The notes below the pieces were generated by a model, which made no database searches, was not told the DNA's origin, and was given only the letters and a program-made list of their open reading frames with translations. A stretch of 64,000 bases of DNA from Cylindrodendrum hubeiense (taxonomy: Eukaryota; Ascomycota; Sordariomycetes; Hypocreales; Nectriaceae): positions 16,679 to 80,678 of the forward strand of contig JAANBB010000155.1 of NCBI GenBank assembly GCA_014621425.1, given 5' to 3'. The position numbers and the translations under genes are program-made. Positions 12,110 to 23,269 of this stretch are shown here, piece by piece; positions within the stretch are counted from its first letter, which is position 1; the number at the start of each line of letters is the position of its first letter.

Positions 12110-14414
12110 TTACATGCCAACACTGAGTTCCATTGGCTCCCTGTCCATCGACCCATCCAGGCCGTGGACGTCGCTCTCCTCTTCCATCATCTCGATCAGG
12201 CTGTCCAGGTTGGTATCCAGGCTTTCGCCATCTTTGGGGTCCAGGCACCGCTTGAGTAGTCTCCTATACTTCTCGATCTTGTCTCCTGTGCCCACCATGC
12301 TGAGCGCGTCCACGTACTCCGTCTCCGCTTGCCGTTGCTCTGTCAGCATCTGGCTCAGCTGGCGCGCTAGACTCAGCCTCTCCTCATATGACTCCCCTTG
12401 TACTCCATCGCCATTGATGCGGTTCAGCTCGCTATCGACCGCCTGTTGAACGTGAAGCCGGTTTTGGTGGGTGATGAGCGACAGCACTTGGTGCTTGGCA
12501 AGGTTTGCTTCGTTCATAATCTTCCCTGCCGTGTCATCGGGCTCTAGCTGCGCCTCGACCTCAGCTATTTGCTGTCGTACCGAGTGGAGTTCAGTCTGAG
12601 TATTGGATAGAATACGGCGAGCCTCCGACTCCGCTCCATCCTTTTCGTGCCATTCCTCTTCGTAGCTCTTGGCCAAGTCCTGGAATTTCTCCATAATGAG
12701 TGGTGAGATTCGTGATTGCACCGTGTTGGCAGCAGCAGACTGGAAGCTGGCTGGGGGCTTTCGAGTCGGCTTCTCAGAGAGGGCATCTCGGAATGAGGCA
12801 TGTCTTTGAGATTCAGGGGCAAAAGGCGAAGATGATCTCTGAGGGCCTCGCTCCTTTTTGGTTGCATTCAAATCCATGATCAAATCCTCGGCTCGAACGC
12901 CCTCGTGGTTTGCAATGTCCGACGCAGCGTTTCGTCCTAGCAACGCCCGAATGCATTTCCTAGCGTTTCGTTGAGCGGCAAGATGCAGAGCCGTGTTTCC
13001 CTCATTGTCCTGTACATCTAGTAACTGCTGGAATGCGCTTGGGTCCAGCGTCTCTTGCAGCTTATTCAGGATGTTATCCAAGTAATATCGCGAACAAGAT
13101 GAGTTGAAGACCCGTCCGTTCTTCATTACAGCTGCGTGATGAATCACAGTGCAGCCCATGTTATCCCGGGCATCGAAAGTTTCGAAAAGTTCCTTCATCA
13201 CGACAGGGAAAGTCTGCTTCTCGTAACAATTGGTGAAGTTGACCGAGTGCATAAAAGGGGTTTCGCCTCGGATGTTTTTCACCCCAGAGGCTGAGTTAAA
13301 CCTCTTCAGCTGTTTCACAACGTCCATGTCTCCCATCGCCGACGCCCAGTGTAGGGCGGTATGATCCTCGGCGTCGATAGGCCAGTTGGGTTGGAAGTTG
13401 GGTGGTGGATCCGGCTTGACTGCTGGCTGTTCCGTCTTAGAGAGTAGGAAGTAGTCGAGCAGTTCATCTCCATATAAAGCGTGTTGTTGCTCTGTGAGAT
13501 CCTGCATTATTTCTTCTCTCTTCCGCTTCCTTTGAGCCGTGGTTGTTTGTGACATATCAAAGCGATCGTCCTCGGCCATGTATGATGCTGATGCTACCGT
13601 GAGGTTGTCGGGCGTGTCATCCTCAGCCATCAACGTGTCTGGCTTTTCATACTCTTCCTGAACAGGAGGTGGTGGAGGGGGAGGAGGATCTGTAATGTGT
13701 AAGTATTGGTTCAGTTTAGGATCGTGATTTGACGTACTGTTCCATTTCGGAGGCGGGGGTCGTTTGGGAGCTTTAGGCTTGCTTGCATGCCGAGGCGCAG
13801 GAGGAGGGCTTTCATTGCCAGGAACATATTCGAATATTGGTCGTAGTCGATCGTAAATACTGTGTCGTTGTGCCAATGACTCTCCACTCGGGAGTGGAAT
13901 CCAAGTGCCTAACGAGTGTTAGCAATAGTGAATTGGTCTGGATAGGACGAAACGAACCCTGGTATTTTCCATAACCACCTTGGATCTTCTCGTGAACATC
14001 CTTCTGTACATCGCGCTCAAGAATCCTTGTTCGAGCCGGCTTGTCGAAGCCAGCAGCTTTCAGGATGTGTGTCGCATTGATCCAATCGTCATGTCTCCTT
14101 CGCATAACATGCTCTTTCAGATCTCCGCCGAACTGAAACTCGTACACGGGAATCTAAAGGAGAAATTTCCAGTCAGTAAAATGATCCAGGGACTGGTCGC
14201 CCGGGGGTTGTATCGATCTGCAATGTGAACCTGCAAAACCACACCAGAAGTTTCTGATATGCCCTCCCCCAGCGCTCAGCAGCGCAGCAGTCCATTTCCA
14301 GTGTCAAGTACCCAGGCAATAGATCCAAAATGAAGAAAGGAAACAACTCACCCCGCTGTACGTGGCACTGTAGATACCCGGCCCGGTATTGACTGGTGGT
14401 GCGGCCTTGACCAT
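12110..14414 (-). CDS. mbp1: Mbp1-type APSES transcription factor (MBF DNA-binding subunit)
   Basis: DNA-binding subunit of the MBF complex, which with a Swi6/Cdc10-type partner activates G1/S genes through ACGCG (MCB) sites. Exons on the minus strand are 14414-14352, 14153-13958, 13908-13738 and 13689-12110, giving 669 residues. The APSES/KilA-N domain spans about residues 22-110 and includes the family-typical [15 protein letters not shown] and a [10 protein letters not shown] turn. A proline-rich linker and a basic KRKREE stretch (about 197) follow. Ankyrin repeats run from about 245 to 420 ([27 protein letters not shown]), and a helical, coiled-coil-like C-terminus completes it. The 21-codon first exon was found by its donor (GTGAGT) and the acceptor before ATTCCCGTG. 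The third intron is 48 nt and in frame, so its retention would add 16 residues. The start matches the MVKAAPP-type N-terminus of relatives. It is divergent from arp1. Confidence 0.93.
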
Positions 14415-15047
14415 CTCGGCGGCTAGGGGGAATGATGCCAGAAATCATGCACAGAAATTTGGGCGAGAAGAGGTCAATCAAGTATAGCTGGACAGGGGAA
14501 ACACCCTACAAAGTCATTGAACGAATACACGAAGTCGACAAGGCGGTTGTGGTGGCAGTTTTAATGCTTCAAAAGCTCGTTGCTAGGTTGGATGTTGCAC
14601 CGGGAAATGATGGCACGTCGGTGACGCGGTCTGTGGTAGAGGAGACGCGCCTGCACGCGAAGCACTTTAATTTCTCCTGCCTGAGGCGCGAACCTGGACC
14701 GAGTATCACGTGACCAAGCTGCCACGCCTCCTGAGCTTGGATGGCCAGCGCGTTTGGGAGACAGGGGCCCTACCTCAACATCCGGAATTGATAACGACGA
14801 CTTCCCGACGCCCCTGGAGGAAATTTATGAATACGAAAAGCTCACAGGCCTATTCGAAACTGCCGTGTTGCTGATATATGCTCGAAAATCCGACCTTGGT
14901 GGATGCTGTGAGCTGCAAGAGACGCTAGGGAAGCTCAAGGGACGGGCCCTGGGCTGGTGAAAGGCGAACACGATTGAGACAGTCGATGCGAATATCGAAG
15001 CAAGGGAGACAACGAACTAGGTACCGGACACAACCTCAGCCACAATC
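14415..15047. promoter_or_regulatory. Divergent mbp1/arp1 promoter with ACGCG cluster
   Basis: This 633-bp spacer separates the start codons of mbp1 (minus) and arp1 (plus). ACGCG, the core bound by Mbp1-type factors, occurs on the plus strand at 14624-14628, 14645-14649 and 14655-14659, and on the minus strand at 14749-14753. That is four copies in 130 bp, lying 210-340 bp upstream of mbp1. A TCACGTGA palindrome at 14706-14713 fits an E-box/Cbf1-like site. The sites are seen directly; their use, for example in mbp1 autoregulation, is inference. Open frames inside the spacer are short and look spurious. Confidence 0.55.
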
Positions 15048-16349
15048 ATGGCTGATTCCCTACACAATGCGCCTATAGTCCTGGACAACGGGTCTGGGAC
15101 CATTCGAGCTGGTTTCGCCGGTGATGACTTGCCCAAGTGCTTCTTCCCCTCTTGGGTTGGCCGACCGAAGCATCTGAGGGTGCTTGCGGGTGCACTGGAG
15201 GGTGAAGTATTCATAGGCGAGAAGGCTGCCAATGAGTTGAGGGGTCTATTGAAGATCAAGTACCCGTTGGAACATGGCATCGTCACCGATTGGGACGATA
15301 TGGAGAAGATTTGGGAGTACGTGTACGGTGAAGGGTTGAAGACTCTTAGCGAAGAGGTATGGTGTCGCTCAAGCAATTGAACTTGTCTAGAGATACTAAC
15401 GTCTGTAAAGCACCCAGTTCTTTTGACCGAGCCTCCCCTGAACCCTCGAAGCAACCGCGACACCGCCGCCCAGATTCTCTTCGAGACCTTCAACGTCCCC
15501 GCCCTGCATACATCCATTCAAGCCGTATTATCGCTATACGCCAGCGGCAGGACAACTGGTATCGTCCTCGACTCCGGCGACGGTGTCTCGCACGCTGTAC
15601 CCGTATACGAGGGTTTCGCCATGCCCAGCAGCATCCGCCGGATCGATGTTGCTGGCCGAGACGTCACCGAGTATCTCCAGACGCTGCTTCGCAAGAGCGG
15701 CTACGTCTTCCACACGAGCGCGGAGAAGGAGGTTGTGCGGTTGATCAAAGAGAGTGTGTCGTACGTGGCACACGACCCGCGGAAAGAGGAGAGGGATTGG
15801 ATTGGAGTGAAGCCCAACGAGAGCAAGTTTGCCGAATACGTCCTCCCCGACGGCCACAAGCTCAAGGTGAGACTCTTTATTCAGAAATTATGATTCGACA
15901 ACTAACCAAGTGATAAAAGATTGGCGCAGAACGCTTCAGAGCTCCTGAAATTCTCTTCGACCCCGAGATCATCGGCCTCGAGTATCCCGGTGTGCACCAA
16001 ATCGTCGTCGACGCCATCAACAGGACCGACCTGGACTTGCGAAAGTCCCTGTACAGCAATATTGTCCTCTCCGGCGGCAGCACCCTTACCAAAGGCTTCG
16101 GTGACCGTCTCCTGACGGAACTGCAGAGGCTCGCCATCAAGGATATGAGGATAAAGATCTTTGCGCCCCCGGAGCGAAAGTACTCGACGTGGATTGGTGG
16201 CAGTATTCTTGCTGGCCTGAGTACTTTCCGAAAGGTATGTCATCCCCCTGTTCCCTCGTGTTTTCCAGAAGACTGACTCGTAGTAGATGTGGGTGAGCAT
16301 CGATGACTGGCATGAGAACCCGGAAATCATCCACACCAAGTTCACATGA
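15048..16349 (+). CDS. arp1: Centractin, actin-related protein Arp1 (dynactin)
   Basis: Arp1 forms the short actin-like filament of dynactin, the adaptor linking dynein to cargo. In filamentous fungi it is needed for nuclear movement and hyphal growth (ro-4 in Neurospora). Exons are 15048-15356, 15411-15866, 15920-16234 and 16287-16349, giving 380 residues, the usual length. Actin-fold nucleotide motifs are present: [18 protein letters not shown] at the N-terminus, [19 protein letters not shown] (phosphate 2) in the second exon, and [16 protein letters not shown] near residue 290. [13 protein letters not shown] follows near the C-terminus. The VGRPKH stretch fits Arp1 rather than conventional actin. 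The introns are 54, 53 and 52 nt with clear CTAAC branch sites. The last exon is only 21 codons and ends IHTKFT. Confidence 0.95.
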
Positions 16350-17463
16350 TCATGCAACACCAGCCCAAAGCGTCCACATCCTTCACGATGCGGACAAACA
16401 ACGCCCAAAAAATAGGACCTCTGCCAGCAGCTGGTCCCGGGCTCTTCACGAAACAGGTCCAACCCACTCGGCCCCAGTTCTCCCCCAGCCCGCCTCTTCC
16501 CCCTCCCCGCAATGATGATAGACGACTCGCGCGTTGTGATGCCGCCCCGCACGCGAAAGCATGCTTCCTCCACCTCACCTCACCGCCCCGCAAAACCCCC
16601 TCTCTTCTTTTCTGAACAAACAAATGGTTTTATTTATTTTTGACGACGGACGGCCTCGGATGAAGAAGGGCTGTAGACTTGAACCTATGACCTGTGCCAG
16701 GCGTGGAGCGACCAAAGCAGTGTAGAACCCTGTCAGATAGAGAAAGCCTAATGATAGATACCCTGATGTGTTGCAAAATCCGTACTTCCCCGCGCGAGTG
16801 TCTCTCTCTGTCCCCCGGTATTTTGTTGGTTCCTGAGCATGGGCTTGCGTTTGCCCCGAGTGCCTGACTAGGAAGCCGAGAATGCGGAGGGGCGCTTGGA
16901 TCGGATGATGGAAGGGTGATGGGTCACATGCATGTCGCCCCCTCTCTCGCTTGCATGGGATCGCATTGCGACTTACACGCACTCGTCAAGTTAGTCACAC
17001 GACACAAGGGTGCGACCGCGGTAACCATCAGCCGGCTTAAGGGATCACTTGTTTGTCACCAGGATGAAGAAAAAGACCAGTAGATGTGTTTGCGGTTCAA
17101 TGGCCACAAGGGTCGCTCTCTGATTGTTTGATGTACAAAAGACAGGATATTAACTAAGATACAAGCAGATAACTTTTTTTCGTGTTGAGTATTCGTTACT
17201 CGGGGGTATATAGCTTCACCAGAAACAAACGCCCTGCAATGACTGGACGACCTGTTCATGTCGTCGTCCATCATCAAGTGTTCAATGTCAAAACCGGATA
17301 TCCATCCGGGTTTCCCATTTGCTCTGAGGTCCCCGCCATTATGCCAAAAACGCCTTTCGCTGTTGTTGAAGAAGAAAAGGAATATGAACCCAAAGTTCCT
17401 CCAGCCATCACCATATTTTTTTGTGTCGTGTGTTTTTTGTCGGTTTGTTCAAGCCAAGTTGAC
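16350..17463. other. Intergenic, 3' flanks of arp1 and of the DUF3602-like gene
   Basis: Two convergent 3' ends meet here. The sequence is pyrimidine-rich just after arp1 (16440-16620), then mixed. No open frame looks like a gene, and no structured RNA was recognised. Confidence 0.6.
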
Positions 17464-17859
17464 TTAGTCGCGGCTGAAGGAGCCGCTGACGCGAGCCCAC
17501 AGCTTGTTCTTGACGCTCTCAGTGCTGCTGGAGCTCACGTCGGAGCTGGCGTCGCTGGCCTTGCGGCGGTAGACGTTGCCGGCGCCGCCAATGCCGCAGT
17601 GGCCCTGGTTGACCAGCTCGCGGGCGGCAGCGCGGTCGTACTCCTCCTCGAGAGAGAGGGCGGGGCGCTCGCTAGCCTGGTGGGCGTTGCCAGCTCCGCC
17701 AATTCCACTGAAGAAGCGGCGGGAGGGAGTGATGGTAGGCACGGAGTGAGACGAAGCCTTGGTGTTGGCGACGCGGACAACGTTGCCGGCACCACCGCGG
17801 CCGGAGCGCATGAAGACGGTGGTGGAGGGGGTGGCCTCGGTGACGATGTAGTTGGGCAT
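17464..17859 (-). CDS. Small GGAGN-repeat protein (DUF3602-like)
   Basis: A 131-residue protein built around the G-R/I-G-G-A-G-N motif, seen three times (residues 20-26, 52-58 and 89-95). This spacing is typical of fungal proteins placed in DUF3602, whose function is unknown. An acidic LSLEEEYDRAAAR segment lies between the second and third motifs, and the tail is Ser-rich (SSDVSSSSTES) and ends SFSRD. No signal peptide or membrane segment is visible. The frame stays open upstream to 18249, but the Met at 17859 directly precedes the conserved part (MPNYIVTEATP). The upstream 390 nt are Thr/Ser-rich filler typical of a translated leader. Relatives are often abundantly expressed, but nothing here shows regulation. 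Confidence 0.8.
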   Translation of the reverse strand: MPNYIVTEATPSTTVFMRSGRGGAGNVVRVANTKASSHSVPTITPSRRFFSGIGGAGNAHQASERPALSLEEEYDRAAARELVNQGHCGIGGAGNVYRRKASDASSDVSSSSTESVKNKLWARVSGSFSRD

Positions 17860-18732
17860 TGTGATAGAAGGGTATGTCTTGGTGTAAGACAAAGTTGTGA
17901 GGTAGTGTGGGTGAGGGAGTTGGCAATTGGCTTCCAATGGGGTTGAGGGTGTGGTTGAATGTGTGGTTGTGGATGAAGAATAAGTCACAAGGACGAGATG
18001 TGAGGAGGGCTTTGTAGTTGAAGCTGTGATTGAGTTTGGAATGGAGAGAGACTGTCTCGGATTGTCGTGATGCCGGCGGTAGTTATAGCTGTGGCCACGG
18101 TTGCGGCGTCCGCGACGGTCAGGCGACTGACAGGAAAGCTTTTTCCCTCTCCACAAATGGCCCGTCGCCATGACATCGTGGGCCTCGCCGAGCTCTTCCC
18201 CCGCGTTTTGGTGTGCGTTGGTGCGGCACGTTGTTGGACTGTTCGTCATGTCGCCATCTCTTGGCTGGGTCTGGCTCGTGCTGTGGACGAGGTCAACGTG
18301 AGACGGTGCGGTCAGGTGGGGAGGCGATAATTTTCTTTGCGCGCACTGTGGGCTTCAGTGGGCTTCAGTGGGCTGGTGTGGACGCGCCGCGGCCGCGCTG
18401 TGGCAAAGGCTGACAAAGGAGTGGTAAGAAGGAGCAAGTACACTCCAAGAACCCCGGTGGCACAGTGCATTAAGGGGGCGCCTGACGGCCCTAACCGGCC
18501 CATCTGATGGCCCCGGCCTGGACGCTTTGCAGTTAACGGCAACCTGGCCGCCCGTGTGATGAATTTGCTGCTGGAAATGGCGTTGGCTGGTGCTTGTTGG
18601 CGCTGTCACGCGGGCTCGAGGTTCCTGGATCCAGAGTTTGTTGTATGTAATGGTTACCCCATAGAAATCCAGAAGCGAGTGCTAGCGCCGCGCCTAGACC
18701 ATTTGGCGTCACAATAGCCAGGATTGCTTCAG

Positions 18733-18780
18733 GGTGCTCCATCGTGCTCCATCGTGCGTGCTCCAGCGTGCTCCAGCATG
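18733..18780. repeat. GTGCTCCATC/AGC tandem repeat
   Basis: Four copies of a 10-bp unit (GTGCTCCATC twice, then GTGCTCCAGC twice with a GTGC insertion), in non-coding DNA. Confidence 0.8.
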
Positions 18781-19229
18781 CCGCTGGGATGATTGGACTG
18801 CTTTTCATAGCAACTTCTCCTGGCCAGGGTTACGGGCCCGTAGTCCGGGGGGCCCACCGGCTGCCGCCATTTGCTGGAGAAATTTTCTTTTCTTTCGATT
18901 CTGCTTGGTTCTGCCAGGGGCTCTGGAACAGTGGAAAGACTGGGCGCAGGGTCATTTCCAGTGACCTTGTCGTGACCTTGTGATGGCGAGCTGTTGTCGT
19001 CATGGAGGCCAAGCATGGCCACTTGCTCAAACGTGTGAGAAAATGACGCTCCCACTGGTCCAAGCTTGAAAACTTGACAGACCTCGTGGATTCCCCTGCA
19101 TGCCTGGTCACCGGAATTGGCGGGTCTCTAGAGTATTCTCTGTGTGTTCGCGGTGTGTAATCTGTAGTCACTCTCACCGGCTGACCTGAGCAGAGTTGGC
19201 GGGGACGACCGAAGCTGGCTGTCGGGCTA

Positions 19230-19282
19230 CGGCGACGGCGACGGCGATGGCGATGGCGATGACAATGACAATGACAATGACG
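19230..19282. repeat. GGCGAC/GGCGAT/GACAAT hexamer array
   Basis: Three related 6-bp units follow one another in blocks: GGCGAC, then GGCGAT, then GACAAT/ATGACA. The gradual change suggests expansion with point mutation. It is non-coding as far as can be seen. Confidence 0.85.
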
Positions 19283-19366
19283 CAGTAAGCAGTATACGAT
19301 GGCGAAATTGATGACAGAGGAAGAGTGACGGCATTGTGTCTCAAAGTCAACCCTGACGGTGAAAAG

Positions 19367-19461
19367 GCTGATTTGGAGGGATGATTTGGAAAGATGATTT
19401 GGAAGGGTGAATTGGAAAGATGATTTGGAAGGGTGAATTGGAAGCCTGATTTGGAAGGGCG
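19367..19461. repeat. 13-14-bp tandem repeat, ATGATTTGGAAGGG / TGAATTGGAAAG
   Basis: Seven imperfect copies of a 12-14-bp unit sharing the core TGRWTTGGAA. ATGATTTGGAAGGG and TGAATTGGAA units alternate in a higher-order pattern. No gene spans it. Confidence 0.85.
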
Positions 19462-21729
19462 CTTCTGACTCGGGTTCTTTTCTCACGTAACTTAGCTCGC
19501 TCGGTGCTTCCTTGTTTAGCCTTTGTGGCTGTCCGATCAAAAGAGGGAAGGGGCGGGAGCTCCCGTCTCACCACATTCTGGACCTCCAACTCAGGCTGGA
19601 GGAGCGGATGACTGACTGCCTCAAGAACTCAATTGTCACGGCATCTACACTCGAGAAATTATCTCTGCATCGCTCAAAGTTTCGTCGTGCTCATGCATAT
19701 TTCAAACGCCTCCAAGATGCTCATCATCCGCAAAGCCTTTTTCAATGGCACTTCTCCCGCCCAGCTGCCCCCAGACCATTGAATTCTTCACCACCGTCAT
19801 CAAAGACAAAACCACATGCACAACATTTCGAAACATGCATCACACCCTGGCCTCTACCAAATCTATCCACCAAAGCGCCCGTTCCCCGGATCTCCAGATC
19901 TTAGCACGGCCGTTGGAATGGGCATCCCCAGCCAGCCCAGGGCCCAGGCGAGTCAGGGGCGTAAACTGTTAGGTAATGGCTTGATGGGAATCGACAGACC
20001 ATGGACCCTGGTGTTTTCAGCTAGTCCAGGTGGATGAAGACATGCTCATGCCGTAGAAATAGAGTATTTGGCCATAAGAGCTAGATGAGCTTAGTCAAGG
20101 ACGCAATATCTCCCCTGGATCACTCTCCTTGTAGCACTCAGCCCATTGGCGTTCCCTTTTGTGACACCACTCGGCAGTTTCTCTTCAATCACACATTAAC
20201 CGTACTGCGGGGTGACATATACTACCCCGCTGGTTAAATAACGAGTCCTCCTTTGACGATCCCTTCATCAGAACATTTGTCTTTACTCTCCAGCGACCTG
20301 ATTCTGAAGCCAAAGGAGAACACATTAGTCTAGAGTGTCATATGTCCAGTTTTAAACACATCGCGATATACATTTCTACTATATTAGATATAGGTACAAC
20401 CTTTAATAGTGTTGCTGAAGTGGATGTCCTCACCAATGCTGACCTGGGATTGTATTGTGGTCTACGTAGGCAACATCAGCAACCAGCCAAGCCCAGACAC
20501 TCATGATTGGACTGCATTTTAAACACACACGAACGCATGTATCTGAATCTTAACGATGACATGAGTGAAATACTCACAAGATAGCCGTGATGCAATATCC
20601 GTACTTTCTTGACATGGCTCGACAGCTCCCCACAATGCATCTCCCAATTGGACACTCTCTCCTGTATTGTCATCATCAATACATCATCCCTTCTAGGCCG
20701 TTTCACCAGTCTCAAATTACAGTCTAGATTGATTCAGGACCAAAAATGGTTGACTTGACTTCTATCCTCCCATTTCCATGTACCCCTAGTGGTCTTTCTG
20801 CCATCGATACCTTCACCCTCTCAAACCAGGCTATTATCACAAACCTCGTCCTAACGGCACATTCAAATAGCTATCTGGTTTGTCTCCGTGATCATACGGT
20901 ATGAGCGAATATATAACAATGAGATGGTAAATTCTGCGTTGCGCCGCGGCTTGAACTTATCTCACCCTCGTCCGTGATGAAGAAAAAATGACAATTCTCC
21001 CTCAAATAATCCTGGCCATGTGACAATTGCAAGCTCACTACTTGAACCTACTAGAATTTATCTGATATTCCTTCCTCCCCCATCATCCATACTCGGGGTG
21101 AAAGCTGTGTCACAGTGGTATGAGACTAATGCGCAGTGCCTGGGTGAGGCTTACAGCTAAAGACAATAGGTGAACCCTGTACTTAAACATTTTTTGTTTG
21201 TGTTCCTTGGCTTGTAGCGAGAAGTCAATTTGACACTAATACATGACGTGCAGCTCTTCTCCTATCATTTCCCACTTCAACTCCTCTTGGGACTGCCAAG
21301 AGACGGGACAGACCAGGCATAATCGCCAAGACCTGGACACGTGGGAGATCGGCCAGGAGGCAATATACCAAGCGGCTAAAATTTCGAGCCAAGAAAAGGG
21401 TTCATCAAGTGCGATTTTAATTACACGACTACCTGCAACGAAGTATAGATACGTCTGAATCTAGCCGTCTCCTTCGAGATCCAAATCGGATCCACTGTTA
21501 GGGCTCAAAGCTCCAGGATTCTGGCGAAAATAGTAAACCATCCCCCTCCGTCATCTGACGAATTCGGGGACCCAACTTAACAACCCAAAAATAAAAGAAG
21601 AATTAGCCGTGCCAGGCCATTCACATCCAATCATCCAATCCAACGCCACGAGTTGATATCGTTCCTCCCATCCCTCCAAATTGCTGCAAAAGAAACACTC
21701 GTACATGATCAGGGCTTAACTGACAATGT

Positions 21730-23269
21730 TTACTCTCCAAAGCTCATCCATCCAAACATACCGCAGGCAGTTGCTAGGACAAGGAAGGTAAGGATACCAG
21801 CGCCAGCCTTGTCGGCGGTGGTGGCAGGCTTGTTGTGGTTCTGGAAACTGCCGTCTCCCTTGGTACCAGCATCTGAGTTGCCCTTGGAGGTACCACCGTC
21901 CTTAGCAGTAACAGGAGGAGGCGTGTTCTCGATGAGAAGAGACGACACAGCGGCCAATACGTTCATCTGCTGACCAACACCCGTCTTGCCATCATAGACT
22001 CCGCTCTTCCACTTGAAACCACATAGACGGCCGTTATCACCACCAGTGCACTGCTTGATAGCCGCGGCGGCCGATTTGGCCAGCACAGGGAGGATTTTCT
22101 CCGCAGTGAAAGGGGCGATCTTGGTGGCAACAGCCATCCATCTGTGGGTATAGCCCTTGAAAGACAACATATCGGTGGTGCAGGTGTTGTGGTCCTCGCA
22201 GGAGATCTCGAAGGCGATGTCGTTGGGGAAGAAGACATTGATAGTAGCGTCAACGAGCTTGTCAAGTCTAGTCTCCCACTTCTTGGATCCCTTAGTCTTA
22301 GGAGGGATTAGCAGGTGTCCGAGGAAACTGTCACGGGAGCTCCACTTACGTAGTTATACATGTGGGCGGCGCCCTGGAGGAGGACACCGGTGTTGTAGGA
22401 GAATTGGGCCTTGTTGATGTCGGTGCAGTTCTTCTGGACGTGAGCACCATCGTAAATGTGATAGTTTTCGTTGTCGATGTATCCTACGCCGTACATCCAA
22501 TCCCAGGTCTTCTCGGCCCAATCGCCGTATGTTGAGTTGTCAGTATAGCGAGCCAGTCTGGCACCAAGGTTGAAGAAGCAGCCGTTGGCAATACCTGGAT
22601 GATATTAGCAAACCGCAACCCGTGGACGGTTAGTGGGAGAAGGGTACTGACTGTTCTTGTAGTCATAACCGTTGTTAGAGAAAGGAATCTGCCATCGCAG
22701 ACCACCGTTGCAAGTATCGTCGTGTCGGTCCGGGTTGGCCTGGGTATTGAAGACAGCCTGGGCCAGAGCCAGCCAGCCGGGATCATCGGACGGGGGATCG
22801 GGGAAGGCGAGCTCAGCGGCGAGCATAGCAGACATGCCCCAAAAGCCTTGATCGTCATTTCCCAGGGACAAGGTGACGTTACTGGGTTGGAAGTCGGCGT
22901 CAGGACCAGCCTGGTGCTGCATAGCAGCCATAATAAGATCGTTGTATGAGTCGTCTCCAGTACAGCGCCAGTAATCCATCAATGTCCCCCACATGGCACC
23001 AGCCTCCCACCAGTAGTAGTCACCAGCGGGAGGAGGACCGGGCAGGATTCCTACGGTTTGGCCCGTCTCATTACCGCTGTAATACTGGAGCATATCCCAT
23101 GCGACATTGGAAGCCGTCTTCTTGATGTCATCTGTGACAACGGTTAGTAGGTCGCGCGTGGTGGGAGAGCAAGATTCGCACCATCGGTATCGATGCTGTA
23201 CTGAGCGCGGACCAGGCCGGCTGAGGCGATAAGCGATGCGGCAAGGCCGTTCGCTAAGAAAGACCTCAT
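21730..23269 (-). CDS. GPI-anchored GH76 protein (Dfg5/Dcw1 type)
   Basis: Family GH76 alpha-1,6-mannanase-like protein. Dfg5/Dcw1 members are thought to act outside the cell on GPI-anchor mannose and to link GPI proteins to the wall glucan. Exons on the minus strand are 23269-23182, 23131-22652, 22594-22350 and 22296-21730, giving 459 residues. A signal peptide covers about residues 1-22 (ending VRAQ). The Asp-Asp pair of GH76 is seen in GNDDQGFWG (D122-D123), and [15 protein letters not shown] is also family-typical. The C-terminus is a Ser/Thr-rich spacer followed by a hydrophobic tail ([14 protein letters not shown]), as expected for a GPI signal. The last acceptor is ambiguous between 22297 and 22291, six nt apart and both in frame. 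The first is preferred because it gives NYTKGSKKW. The several NxT/S sites fit a secreted protein. Confidence 0.92.

Larger units (their letters stand above)
17860..21729. other. 3.9-kb intergenic region, AT-richer in its right half
   Basis: No gene could be supported. The left part (to about 20.0 kb) is GC-rich and carries the simple repeats listed separately. The right part (20.0-21.6 kb) is AT-richer, with only short open frames, the longest 79 codons, and no domains. No snRNA, tRNA or 5S rRNA signature was recognised by eye. Confidence 0.6.
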
